64,000 bases of DNA from Microseira sp041929235 (GTDB lineage: Bacteria > Cyanobacteriota > Cyanobacteriia > Cyanobacteriales > Aerosakkonemataceae): positions 30,307 through 94,306 of the forward strand of contig NZ_JBHFNP010000045.1 of NCBI RefSeq assembly GCF_041929235.1, read 5' to 3'. The first letter of the stretch is position 1, and each line of letters starts with the position of its first letter. The notes under the pieces were generated by a model. The model made no database searches. It saw nothing but the letters and a program-made list of their open reading frames with translations, and was not told the origin of the DNA. Position numbers and translations under genes: made by a program. Positions 51,019 through 59,537 of the stretch are shown one piece after another.

Positions 51019-51230
51019 TGATAAAAGCAAGCTGATCGCTAACTTTACCAGTCCCAGATCCCTGTTGGTTTGATGGGGCAGTTGTTGGCAAAATTATTTA
51101 AAATTTTGATGGCGATCGCTTTTTCAGTCAGCACCCCTTGGAATTAGCGCGGCTTCGTGCTGCAAAAGTGTTATAGGTGAAACTGGTATGGCATCAGTAA
51201 TTCTCAGGAATGGGAAACAGGAGGAACCGA

Positions 51231-54200
51231 GTGTCTGAGTTAGCCCGAAATTGGGAATGCAATCCATCAGAGTCTGCAACGACTTTTCGGGCAGATGGTA
51301 TGGTGCTTCAATTTGCCGATGGCGCGATCGCTGCCTGCAATGCTTTCGCTGCCGAGATTTTGGGCAAAACCGCCGAGCAATTAATTGGCAAGACGTTGTT
51401 CGATTCCCCCCGGCAATTCATTCATCGCGATGGATCGACTTTTTTACCAGAGGAAAATCCAGCGGTAGTGGCGCTGCGCAGCGGACAACCATGCTCCAAT
51501 GTGACTATCGGCTTCTATCGCCAAGATGGCGATCTGGTGTGGCTGCTGCTTGATGCACAGCCGTTGTTTCGCGCCAATCAATCTGCACCCTATGCAGTTG
51601 TGACGACAATAGCTGATGTCACCGCAGAAAATCGTCAGGCGATGGGGCGGCAGAAAGACCTCTCCCCCAACCCCTCTCCTGCAAGGAGAGGGGAGTCTTC
51701 TTTCTCCCCCCTTCCCTTGCAGGGAAGGGGGGCAGGGGGGGTTAGGTCTGTCCCGATGCAGGTTGGTAACCAACAAGACTCAATGCAGACAAGCGAAGCT
51801 CTTCTGCGGTTGTTTATTCAATATGCCCCTGCCTGTATCGCTATGTTCGATCGCAACATGAATTACGTCGCTCTCAGTCAGCGCTGGGTGGAAACTTACC
51901 AACTCGAGTCAGTTGAGGCGGTTTTGGGGCGATCGCATTACGAAATCTTTCCCCAGATTGGCGATCGCTGGAAACAAGCTCATCAGCGAAGTTTGGCAGG
52001 AGAAATTCAACAATGCGAGGAAGATAGTTTTACCCTGCCCGATGGATCGCTGCAATGGTTGCGGTGGGAAATTAGTCCCTGGCACACCGAGAACGGCGAT
52101 CTGGGCGGAATTGTCATCTTTGTTGAGGATATTAGCGATCGCAAACTTGCTGAAGTTGCCCAACGTCAAAGCGAAGAACGCTATCGCGCCTTGATAGAAT
52201 TATCGCCCCAAATCGTTTTTATCAGTCAGCCAGATGGCTCGATTATCTATTGCAATCAGTGGGGATTGGAATTCACAGGGCGATCGCTACCAGAGTTGCA
52301 AGGCGATGGATGGGTGGAGTTGGTTCGCCCAGACGATCGCGCTCGCGTCTATACGGCTTGGAAAACGGCAACAGCAGAAGTTTCTGAATATGATATTGAA
52401 ATTCCATTCCGCCGCGCTGATGGGGTTTACCGCTGGCTCTACACCCGCGCTCGACCCGTAACCGATGATACTGGCAAGGTTGCGTACTGGCTGGGCGTCG
52501 CCCTGGATATCAGCGAGCGCAAACTTTTCGAGCAAGAACTGCGACAAACTAACCAAACCTTAAGAACGTTAATCGAATCATCGCCTTTGCCGATTGTGGC
52601 GATCGAGTCAAATGCCACTGTCCGGATGTGGAACAAAGCTGCCAGCGAGGTGTTTGGCTGGAGTGAAGCCGAGGTGTTGCATCGCCCTATTCCAATTGTG
52701 CCCCCCGATCGACTCGCAGAATGTCAGCAGCTGAGAGATGCGGTGGCGAATGGGCAAACCTTGTTTGGCATCGAAACCTACCGCCGCAAACAAGATGGCT
52801 CAGAATTAATTGTCAGCATTTCGGCTGCTCCAGTTTATGACGATAGTGGCAGCATCGATGAAATTATGCTGATTTTCCAGGATATCACCGCTCGCAAACA
52901 ATCGGAAGCCGCCTTGCGCGACAGCGAACTTCGGTATCGCACCTTGTTCGAGACAATGGATCAAGGTTTCTGCGTCTGCGAAATGCTGTTTTCCGAAAAC
53001 GGCGAACCGATTGATTACCGTTTCCTGGAAGTCAATCAAGTATTTGAACAAATGACGGGTCTTGAGCAAGCGACGGGCAAAACGGCGCGCCAACTCGTGC
53101 CCAATTTGGAAGCGTTTTGGTTTGAAACTTACGGCAGAGTCGTGCTGACGGGGGAACCAGCGCGGTTTGAGCATCGATCTGAAGCGATGAATCGGTGGTT
53201 TGAAGTCAGAGCTTTCCCCATCGGCGATCCGCAAAGCCACAAGTTTGCCATCCTGTTTACTAATATTAGCGATCGCAAGCAAGTCGAACAAAGCTTGCGC
53301 GAATCAGAAGAGCGTTGGCGATTGGGGATGCAAGTTGCGGGTTTTGCCGTGGCAAAATTCGATTACGCCTCGAATACAGTCGAGCTTTCCCAGGAAGCTG
53401 CCGCTTTATACGGTTTACCCCCTGCGGAATTAGTCGTCTTGCGTTCGCGCATCCACGCCACATTTCACCCAGAAGAACGCGCCCAACTGCTTGAGATCAT
53501 CGACCAGGTGCTAGATCCGTCAGGTCCCGGTTGGTTTAGTCGCGATCATCGCGTAGTTTGGGGAAACGGCGAAGTGAGATGGCTTACCGTTCGCAAACAA
53601 GTCTTCTTCGACCGTTCGGGTGAATTTCCCCATCCTACCCATGCAATTCTGGTGGCGCTCGATATTAGCGATCGCAAGCAAGCAGAACTGGCATTGCAAG
53701 AAAGCGAATCTCGGTTCCGCCACATGGCGGACAACGCCCCCTTCATGGTCTGGGTGACTGACCCTACTGGCTACTGTCATTATCTCAGCCAAAGCTGGTA
53801 TGACTTCTCAGGTCAAACCCCGGCAACAGGACTGGGATTAGGATGGCTCAACGTAGTCCATCCAGACGATCGGGAAAATGCCTTGCATATCTTTCTAGCT
53901 GCCAACGATCGCCGTGAGGGCTTCCGGTTAGAATACCGCTTGCGCCGCCAAGATGGCGAGTATATTTGGGCGATCGATGCCGCCAATCCTTGGTTTGGCG
54001 CCGATGGTCAATACAAAGGGTACATCGGATCGGTAATTGATATTAGCGATCGCAAGCAAGCAGAACTGGCACTGACTGAAAGCGAATCTCGCTTCCGTAC
54101 CCTGGCAGACAACATCGCCCAGCTGGCCTGGATGACAGACGAAACCGGCTGGATCTTTTGGTATAATCAGCGCTGGTTTGACTACACCGGCACGACTTTA

Positions 54201-56546
54201 GAAGAGATGCAGGGATGGGGATGGCAAAAGGTACACCACCCCGACCATGTAGATCGCGTCGTTGAGCATTTCCGCCACTGCCTTAAAATTGGTGAATCCT
54301 GGGAAGATACATTTCCCTTGCGCGGTAAAGACGGGACTTATCGCTGGTTCCTCTCCCGCGCAATTCCGATTCGCGACGAACAGGGTAACGTTGTGCGCTG
54401 GTTTGGCACCAATACAGATATTAGCGATCGCAAACAAGCAGAAATTGCCCTACAGCAAAGCGAAGAACGGTTGCGACTGGCGCTTAATGCTGCCAATCAG
54501 GGATTGTATGACCTGAATATCCAAACTGGAGAGGCGATCGTCAGTCCCCAATATGCTCAGATGTTGGGCTACGATCCCCAAGAGTTTCACGAAACGAATG
54601 CCTTTTGGCTCGAGCGCCTGCATCCCGACGATGGGGAACGAGTCAGCTCTGTATACCAAGAGTACATCACAGGCAGACGCGACCAGTACCAAGTGGAATT
54701 CCGACAACGCACGCAATCGGGAGATTGGAAATGGATACTTTCCACCGGCAGCATTGTTGCCTGGGATGGGGATGGTCGTCCGCTGCGGATGCTGGGGATA
54801 CACACAGATATTAGCGATCGCAAACAAGCCGAACTTGAGCGAGAAGACCTGCTGGCCCGGGAACGACACTATAGTGAGCAATTGCAAGGATTGACAGCGG
54901 CGGCGCTGGCAATCAATTCTGCGCTGTCGGTGGAAGAGGTGTTGCAAGCGATCGCCGAGCGAGCAGCAGCGATCGTTGGTACTCACCAATCTGTCACCAG
55001 CTTAACCGTTAACGGCAACTGGGAACAGGCAATCAACGCCGTTTACCTGTCTGATAAATATGCCCAGTGGCGAGGCTATGATGCCAAAACAGATGGGTCT
55101 GGAATCTATGCCTGCGTATGTCACTTAAATCGCCCAATGCGAATGACGCAAGCGGAATTAGAAGCGCATCCCCGCTGGCGCGGCTTTGGCAAAGAAGCCA
55201 AGAACCATCCTCCCATGCGCGGGTGGCTAGCCGCACCTTTGGTGGGACGAGACGGACAGAATATCGGGTTGATTCAGCTGTCAGACAAATATGAGGGTGA
55301 TTTTACTGAAACCGACGAAGCCGTGGTAGTGCAATTAGCGCAGATGGCATCGATCGCGGTGGAAAATGCGCGGTTATACGAAGCCGAACAGCAAGCGCGG
55401 CAAGAGGCACAAACCGCGAACCGCCTCAAAGACGAGTTTCTGGCAGTGCTGTCCCATGAGTTGCGATCGCCCCTCAACCCAATATTAGGTTGGACTAAAC
55501 TGTTGCAAAGTCGTAAACTAAACGAGGCTCGCACAGCAGAAGCATTAGCCACGATCGAACGCAATGCCAAACTGCAAGCTCAACTAATTGAAGACTTGCT
55601 CGATATCTCTCGCATTATGCGCGGCAAACTAACGCTGAATTCAGCTTTTGTGAGTTTAGCTTTTGTGATTTACAGTGCAATGGAAACAGTTCGCCTCGCA
55701 GCAGAAGCAAAAAATATTCAATTCAATCTGGCACTTGACTCAACAGTCGGTGAGGTGTTGGGCGATGCGGGGCGATTGCAACAAGTGGTGTGGAATCTGC
55801 TTTCCAACGCAGTTAAATTCACACCTGCTGGGGGACAAGTCACAATTCGCCTAACTCAAGTTGATACTGATGCTCAAATTCAAATAATTGATACGGGTAA
55901 AGGCATCAATCCCGAATTCTTGCCTTACGTATTTGAGTATTTCCGGCAAGAAGATGGCTCCACCACGCGCAAATTTGGCGGGTTAGGATTGGGACTTGCG
56001 ATCGCGCGTCAAATTGTGGAAATGCACGGCGGCAGGATTTCGGCAGATAGTCCAGGAGTTGGATTTGGCGCCACTTTTACCGTTAAGTTGCCTAGGATTA
56101 ATAGTAAAGTGCAACCTGCTGCGGAGCGAGCGATCGCCGCCTCATCCCCAAGCGCGCCAAAAACGCCACTGACTGGAATGCGAATATTGGTTGTTGATGA
56201 TACTGCCGATACGCGAGAGTTTCTCACATTCTTGTTGGAAGAGAATGGTGCGATCGTCTTCGCAGTAGCTTCAGCCACAGAAGCCTTGCAGACATTCGCA
56301 GAATTCCAGCCTGACATTATTCTCAGCGATATTGGGATGCCAGAAATGGATGGTTATGAATTAATGCGATCGCTGCGTAAGTTAGAAGCAGGCAGATCGA
56401 TTCCAGCGATTGCCTTAACCGCGTATGCTGGAGAGATCGACCAGAAACAAGCGATCGCCGCAGGGTTTCAACGTCATGTAGCCAAACCGATCGATCCAGA
56501 GCGGGTTATTTCATACATTGTTGAGTTAGTGCAACAAAATAAATAA
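51231..56546 (+). CDS. Nine-PAS hybrid histidine kinase
   Basis: A giant soluble sensor of 1771 residues from GTG 51231, which has AGGAGG six bases upstream; an ATG at 51210 would add seven residues. Nine PAS domains, most closed by a PAC linker of the form DISDRKQAELAL, end near residues 130, 300, 427, 550, 679, 809, 939, 1063 and 1192. A GAF domain follows (about 1200-1390), then H-box FLAVLSHELRSPLNPILG, N-box QQVVWNLLSNAVKFTPAGG, G1 IIDTGKGI and G2 GGLGLGLAIARQIV. A C-terminal receiver (MRILVVDDTADTREFLTFLL, acceptor Asp in IILSDIGMPEMDGYEL, AKPI) completes the chain. Repeat DNA between PAS1 and PAS2 is translated (51653-51756). No membrane segment; ligands unknown. Confidence 0.86.
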   Translation: MSELARNWECNPSESATTFRADGMVLQFADGAIAACNAFAAEILGKTAEQLIGKTLFDSPRQFIHRDGSTFLPEENPAVVALRSGQPCSNVTIGFYRQDGDLVWLLLDAQPLFRANQSAPYAVVTTIADVTAENRQAMGRQKDLSPNPSPARRGESSFSPLPLQGRGAGGVRSVPMQVGNQQDSMQTSEALLRLFIQYAPACIAMFDRNMNYVALSQRWVETYQLESVEAVLGRSHYEIFPQIGDRWKQAHQRSLAGEIQQCEEDSFTLPDGSLQWLRWEISPWHTENGDLGGIVIFVEDISDRKLAEVAQRQSEERYRALIELSPQIVFISQPDGSIIYCNQWGLEFTGRSLPELQGDGWVELVRPDDRARVYTAWKTATAEVSEYDIEIPFRRADGVYRWLYTRARPVTDDTGKVAYWLGVALDISERKLFEQELRQTNQTLRTLIESSPLPIVAIESNATVRMWNKAASEVFGWSEAEVLHRPIPIVPPDRLAECQQLRDAVANGQTLFGIETYRRKQDGSELIVSISAAPVYDDSGSIDEIMLIFQDITARKQSEAALRDSELRYRTLFETMDQGFCVCEMLFSENGEPIDYRFLEVNQVFEQMTGLEQATGKTARQLVPNLEAFWFETYGRVVLTGEPARFEHRSEAMNRWFEVRAFPIGDPQSHKFAILFTNISDRKQVEQSLRESEERWRLGMQVAGFAVAKFDYASNTVELSQEAAALYGLPPAELVVLRSRIHATFHPEERAQLLEIIDQVLDPSGPGWFSRDHRVVWGNGEVRWLTVRKQVFFDRSGEFPHPTHAILVALDISDRKQAELALQESESRFRHMADNAPFMVWVTDPTGYCHYLSQSWYDFSGQTPATGLGLGWLNVVHPDDRENALHIFLAANDRREGFRLEYRLRRQDGEYIWAIDAANPWFGADGQYKGYIGSVIDISDRKQAELALTESESRFRTLADNIAQLAWMTDETGWIFWYNQRWFDYTGTTLEEMQGWGWQKVHHPDHVDRVVEHFRHCLKIGESWEDTFPLRGKDGTYRWFLSRAIPIRDEQGNVVRWFGTNTDISDRKQAEIALQQSEERLRLALNAANQGLYDLNIQTGEAIVSPQYAQMLGYDPQEFHETNAFWLERLHPDDGERVSSVYQEYITGRRDQYQVEFRQRTQSGDWKWILSTGSIVAWDGDGRPLRMLGIHTDISDRKQAELEREDLLARERHYSEQLQGLTAAALAINSALSVEEVLQAIAERAAAIVGTHQSVTSLTVNGNWEQAINAVYLSDKYAQWRGYDAKTDGSGIYACVCHLNRPMRMTQAELEAHPRWRGFGKEAKNHPPMRGWLAAPLVGRDGQNIGLIQLSDKYEGDFTETDEAVVVQLAQMASIAVENARLYEAEQQARQEAQTANRLKDEFLAVLSHELRSPLNPILGWTKLLQSRKLNEARTAEALATIERNAKLQAQLIEDLLDISRIMRGKLTLNSAFVSLAFVIYSAMETVRLAAEAKNIQFNLALDSTVGEVLGDAGRLQQVVWNLLSNAVKFTPAGGQVTIRLTQVDTDAQIQIIDTGKGINPEFLPYVFEYFRQEDGSTTRKFGGLGLGLAIARQIVEMHGGRISADSPGVGFGATFTVKLPRINSKVQPAAERAIAASSPSAPKTPLTGMRILVVDDTADTREFLTFLLEENGAIVFAVASATEALQTFAEFQPDIILSDIGMPEMDGYELMRSLRKLEAGRSIPAIALTAYAGEIDQKQAIAAGFQRHVAKPIDPERVISYIVELVQQNK
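51653..51756. repeat. GC-rich palindromic repeats translated between PAS1 and PAS2
   Basis: Two hairpins, CCCCTCTCCTGCAAGGAGAGGGG-type (51672-51694) and CCCTTCCCTTGCAGGGAAGGG-type (51709-51731), bordered by ACCTCTCCCCC and GGGGGGTTAGGT. They encode LSPNPSPARRGES then LPLQGRGAGG. This CTCCCC block is a frequent dispersed repeat of cyanobacteria; here it is in frame in an interdomain linker. Confidence 0.82.
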
Positions 56547-56550
56547 TGAT

Positions 56551-56771
56551 TGTAGGGGCACGGCATTAATAGGCGTTGCCCAAAACAAGAAGCTTTTCTA
56601 CTGCCGTGCCCCTACCACCAATACAACTGGACATGATATTACAGCAGTTTCAAATTGGTGCAACGCAGTTATTATTGTAGGGGCACGGCATCAATAAGCG
56701 TTGCCTTTAACGCAAAGGTTTTCTCTGCCGTGCCCCTAGCACCAATACAACTGGACATGATATTACAGCAG
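56551..56771. repeat. Direct duplication of a 96-bp repeat unit
   Basis: Units 56551-56647 and 56676-56771 share TGTAGGGGCACGGCAT, CTGCCGTGCCCCTA, CACCAATACAACTGG and ACATGATATTACAGCAG. The internal loop differs. Each unit ends with the GGACATGATATTA terminus of the TATCATGTCC family, so the unit probably derives from one of those elements with a lost left end. Confidence 0.8.
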
Positions 56772-56870
56772 CAGGACTTACGCAAGAAGAGGCCAGAAAC
56801 AAAGGTGAAGAGTCAATCTCTGGTTGGCAAACCAACGATTTTTCGGCTCGCCCTTAGTTTCTTTGCGTAA
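56772..56870. mobile_element. CAGGACTTACGCA MITE cut by a TATCATGTCC-type end
   Basis: It starts CAGGACTTACGCAAGAAGAG and follows the core of the 28326 copy. At 56870 the right end stops at CTTTGCGTAA and passes directly to TATGATGTCCGCCTAATTAC, the left end of the other MITE family. The second element's own right end is not seen, so part was later lost. It makes up most of the 411-base gap 56547-56957. Confidence 0.75.
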
Positions 56871-56957
56871 TATGATGTCCGCCTAATTACCCTGAATAAA
56901 AATCTCTCTGCGTCACCGTGTCACCCCCTCAGAGTCATTCCTAACTATGCAGCAGTT

Positions 56958-57182
56958 TCACGCTTGGACAGTTACCGTAATGCGTTCTCGTTGAGCAGCA
57001 AACCAGAGACAGGCAAGAATATCTGTTTTGGTAAGGTAGGGAAAGTCTTCCAGAATTTCTTCAGTAGTCATTCCTGAAGCTAGATATTCCAGAACATCAT
57101 AGACAGTGATTCGCATCCCTCGAATGCAAGGCTTACCGCCACGTTTGCCCGGTTCTAGAGTGATGATATCTTGGTAATTCAT
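56958..57182 (-). CDS. DUF433 domain protein (antitoxin-like), orphan
   Basis: A 74-residue protein from ATG 57182: MNYQDIITLEPGKRGGKPCI, RGMRITVYDVLEYLASGMTT, then EEILEDFPYLTKTDILACLW. This is the DUF433 pattern, a winged-helix DNA-binding fold often acting as the antitoxin for a PIN-domain toxin in the next gene. No toxin follows: the next frame downstream belongs to repeat DNA. So it is an orphan, possibly because the toxin was lost or repressed promoters lie elsewhere. An in-frame start at 57257 would add 25 unrelated residues. Confidence 0.82.
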   Translation of the reverse strand: MNYQDIITLEPGKRGGKPCIRGMRITVYDVLEYLASGMTTEEILEDFPYLTKTDILACLWFAAQRERITVTVQA

Positions 57183-57318
57183 AAATTGTCTTCGCGACTT
57201 TCTCCCATTTTGCCATGTCAGCGATCGCCCCAGAGCCAAAATCCCCGACTTCATCAAGACGCCGGGTATCTATGCCATTAGCAATTAGCCATGAGCAATT
57301 AGCATTTCTGACCGCTTT

Positions 57319-57762
57319 CTAGTCGCTAAAACCATCCTTGATTTTATCAACAGTGCTTTTAACGGCATTCTTGGTATTGTCTACAGCTTTTTCGGTTCTT
57401 GCCGCATCTTCCTCTGCTCTTTTCTCAATTCGAGCCGCATCTCTTTTAGCTTTGCGCTCAAAGAAACCACCATTGCCATCGGTTGCATCTTCAACTTTGG
57501 AGGCATTTGTCTTAGCAGTGCGCTCAACTTTATCTTTCGTATCTTGGATAAAATTCTTGGCGCGTCCCGCATCTTCACTTACTTTTTCTTTAACACGATC
57601 GCCCGCGTCAGCCGTTGCAATCAAGCTTGCACCAGGAGCAGCCATTGCGTTAGAGTTCGAGAAAAATGCACCTTGCCAAACGAATGCGATCGCTGACAGG
57701 CACAACACAATTCTAGCCACAAAGCGTCCTCCAGTCGAAAACCGTTTCAAATTCAGTTTCAT
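57319..57762 (-). CDS. Exported Ala/Lys-rich helical protein
   Basis: A 147-residue protein from ATG 57762 (GGAG ten bases upstream). Signal peptide: KRFSTGGRFVARIVLCLSAI, then cleavage near AMAAP-type residues. The mature part is a chain of Asp/Lys/Ala-rich helices, GDRVKEKVSEDAGRAKNFIQ, DTKDKVERTAKTNASKVEDA and KNAVKSTVDKIKDGFSD. It resembles LEA-like or CsbD-like stress proteins in composition. No catalytic motif. Probably periplasmic and stress-related by analogy. A start at 57789 would lack a signal sequence at its N-terminus. Confidence 0.7.
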   Translation of the reverse strand: MKLNLKRFSTGGRFVARIVLCLSAIAFVWQGAFFSNSNAMAAPGASLIATADAGDRVKEKVSEDAGRAKNFIQDTKDKVERTAKTNASKVEDATDGNGGFFERKAKRDAARIEKRAEEDAARTEKAVDNTKNAVKSTVDKIKDGFSD

Positions 57763-58144
57763 AGAATACAATCTCCTGAGATTTAGCATTCTATTTTTAC
57801 TCGATTTGGAACGTCAGCCAAATCTTGCCATAGATAGAGGTTCTCCCGTCATAATTTGTTAGACAAACTCAGTATTTTGATAGATTGACCAAAGTAGGGA
57901 CTAGGGATTAGGGATACAAGCCCCTTAATTTATTAATGAACAGACAATAAATATTTGAGATTGCGGGAATTACTGAAATCAGAAAGCAAATCGGTAAACC
58001 CAAAAAGCTTTCAGCCGTTTCGCTTAAGGAAAACACCAAAATAAATGCGCGAATTACTGAAATGAGAAAGCAAACAGGCTTCATGAGAAAGTAAATTGCC
58101 ATTTCGCTTAAGACTATATGTAGGATGCGTTAGCGATCGCGTAA

Positions 58145-58291
58145 TATCATGTCCGGTCGATTACCCATAATCGGTAGCCGGGACACGGCACGATCAAAGT
58201 TATCTGTTTATCCGAGATATCTATGATGCCGTGTCCCTACGCAACGACTTTGTGAGGTTTTTTTATTATGGGCGATTCAACGGACATCATA
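58145..58291. mobile_element. TATCATGTCC MITE inserted in a GCGTAACGCACC repeat
   Basis: Ends TATCATGTCC and GGACATCATA; TAA on both sides (58142-58144 and 58292-58294). Outside it, the two halves GCGATCGCGTAA and TAACGCACC rejoin to the common GCGTAACGCACC sequence when one TAA is removed, so the empty site is deducible. The interior matches the element at 3484-3610 in reverse. Confidence 0.88.
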
Positions 58292-58350
58292 TAACGCACC
58301 ATGACTATATGTAGGGTGCGTTAGCGCGCAGAGTACGGCACCATCTATAT

Positions 58351-58475
58351 CAGGACTTACGCAACTGTCACAATCGGTGGTTGGTGCGTGACGCTACAAG
58401 TCCCATTGCTACGTTCAAATATGCTCGCAGCGTCACGCACCCTACAGAAAAAATATGCCAGTTGCGTAAGTCCTA
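58351..58475. mobile_element. CAGGACTTACGCA MITE, 125 bp
   Basis: Ends CAGGACTTACGCAACTG and CAGTTGCGTAAGTCCTA; target duplication TATAT on both sides (58346-58350 and 58476-58480). An inner stem GGTGCGTGACGCT / AGCGTCACGCACC (58384-58442 region) takes the place of the GTGCGTTAGCG stem of other copies. It also sits within a TGTAGGGTGCGTTAGCG... unit. Confidence 0.88.
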
Positions 58476-58565
58476 TATATGTAGATCGCGTAACGCACCA
58501 TCATACCTACACTGAAATTACCGACTATCTGTTAACCCCGGCAATATTGTGACAAAACGTATACT

Positions 58566-59537
58566 TTACTTTTGCGACACTGCCCCCATCGGAGTCCAAT
58601 CACCAGAAGGAATAAAAGACGCCCAATAATAAGGATGCTGATATTTTTCACTTCGCAACATTTCTAACTGAATCTCACGCAACGCAGAGAAACGCCCTTC
58701 ATTCTGCAACAAACGGCGATAATAATTCACCATTAAATCCTTCGTTCCCTCATCATCAACTTTCCACAAACTCAACACCTGACTTTCCGCACCCGCTATG
58801 ACAAAAGCACGGCGCAAACCAAAAACACCCTCCCCATTCGCCACATCTCCCACACCCGTCTCGCAAGCAGATAACACCACTAACTTGGTTCCCCATAAAT
58901 TCAGTGCAGCAGCTTCCATCGCCGTTAAAACGCCATCTTCATCGCCACTTTTACGAATATTAAAACCTGCCATCGCTAAACCCGATCTCAGTAACGGATT
59001 TTCTTGATTTCCTGTTACCCGACGACGGGGTGTAACGCTAAAATCCGGTTCCACCCAAAGACTTCGACTCAACCCCGTTGACGGTGCGACTAATTCCACA
59101 TCTTCTAAGAAAAAGCCGTGGGTGGCAATGTGCAGAATCCTGGGGCTTTTGACTTGTTTTAGGGCGTTTTCTGTGGCTTGGGAACCTGTTAATTGTTGTA
59201 CGCCAGATAGCAGGGGCGCAATAGCTTCGGCTTCTTTGAGCGTACCGGGTAAAGCGCCGAATTGGATTTGGGCTAAATCGCTGGAACGTCGGGTATTATT
59301 ACCTCGGTTTGCACTCGCCAATGGATTGCCGGGGTTACTATAGTCGGGATTAGCTAGCAGGATAGGATTAGAACGACTGGCAACGGGATTTTGTAAGCGT
59401 AATAAATCGCGTCCAGAACCGAGATAAGTAATTGAATAGTTTTCGACTAAATAGCGGTTATTTTCATCCACTAAAGCAGCGAAAGGAATCAGGTTAAGTT
59501 GGCTATCGGGAGAAATTAAAAGAGGCCCAATTAACAA
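58566..59537 (-). CDS. CHAT-domain protein, N-terminus lost at the IscB element
   Basis: A 323-residue frame opening directly in the CHAT core: LLISPDSQLNLIPFAALVDE, NYSITYLGSGRDLLRL, then the catalytic His in ILHIATHGFFLE and Cys in LVVLSACETGVGD. GLRRAFVIAGAESQVLSLWK, YYRRLLQ and a C-terminal PYYWASFIPSGDW complete it. CHAT proteins are caspase-like proteases, usually with N-terminal TPR repeats. Here nothing of that part remains: the frame begins at a TTG overlapping the IscB stop by seven bases, and no TPR-coding sequence is present on the far side of the element. The catalytic pair is intact, but expression is doubtful. Confidence 0.82.
   Translation of the reverse strand: MLIGPLLISPDSQLNLIPFAALVDENNRYLVENYSITYLGSGRDLLRLQNPVASRSNPILLANPDYSNPGNPLASANRGNNTRRSSDLAQIQFGALPGTLKEAEAIAPLLSGVQQLTGSQATENALKQVKSPRILHIATHGFFLEDVELVAPSTGLSRSLWVEPDFSVTPRRRVTGNQENPLLRSGLAMAGFNIRKSGDEDGVLTAMEAAALNLWGTKLVVLSACETGVGDVANGEGVFGLRRAFVIAGAESQVLSLWKVDDEGTKDLMVNYYRRLLQNEGRFSALREIQLEMLRSEKYQHPYYWASFIPSGDWTPMGAVSQK

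Larger units (their letters stand above)
50236..51230. other. Long noncoding repeat-rich region
   Basis: About 1 kb without a gene. Contents: GGGAACGGGGAAC-type minisatellite patches and their complement (50469-50600), a TTGGTAATTGGGAATTGG patch (50600-50632), and AAACCCGGTTT hairpins (50804-50826). A degenerate copy of the CAGGACTTACGCA-family core (50860-50970) is interrupted by a 28-bp palindrome at 50894-50921, and a 19-bp-arm inverted repeat lies at 50976-51018. The minus-strand frame at 50660-50887 translates repeat DNA and was rejected. Confidence 0.6.
57763..58565. other. Noncoding region made mainly of nested repeats
   Basis: About 800 bases without an accepted gene. GAATTACTGAAATxAGAAAGCAAA occurs twice (57967-57990 and 58051-58074). 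From 58120 to 58500 comes a chain built of GTAGG(A/G)TGCGTTAGCG units, one split by a TATCATGTCC MITE and the next by a CAGGACTTACGCA MITE. A short minus-strand frame at 57908-58102 only translates the GAATTACTGAAAT repeats. Confidence 0.6.

Noticed and set aside
56551..56771. Duplicated 96-bp units as a CRISPR fragment
   Set aside because: The units contain their own inverted repeats and the shared parts are too long and uneven for repeats with spacers.
57908..58102. 64-aa hydrophobic frame
   Set aside because: It is made of two copies of the GAATTACTGAAAT repeat read in reverse; no start signal.
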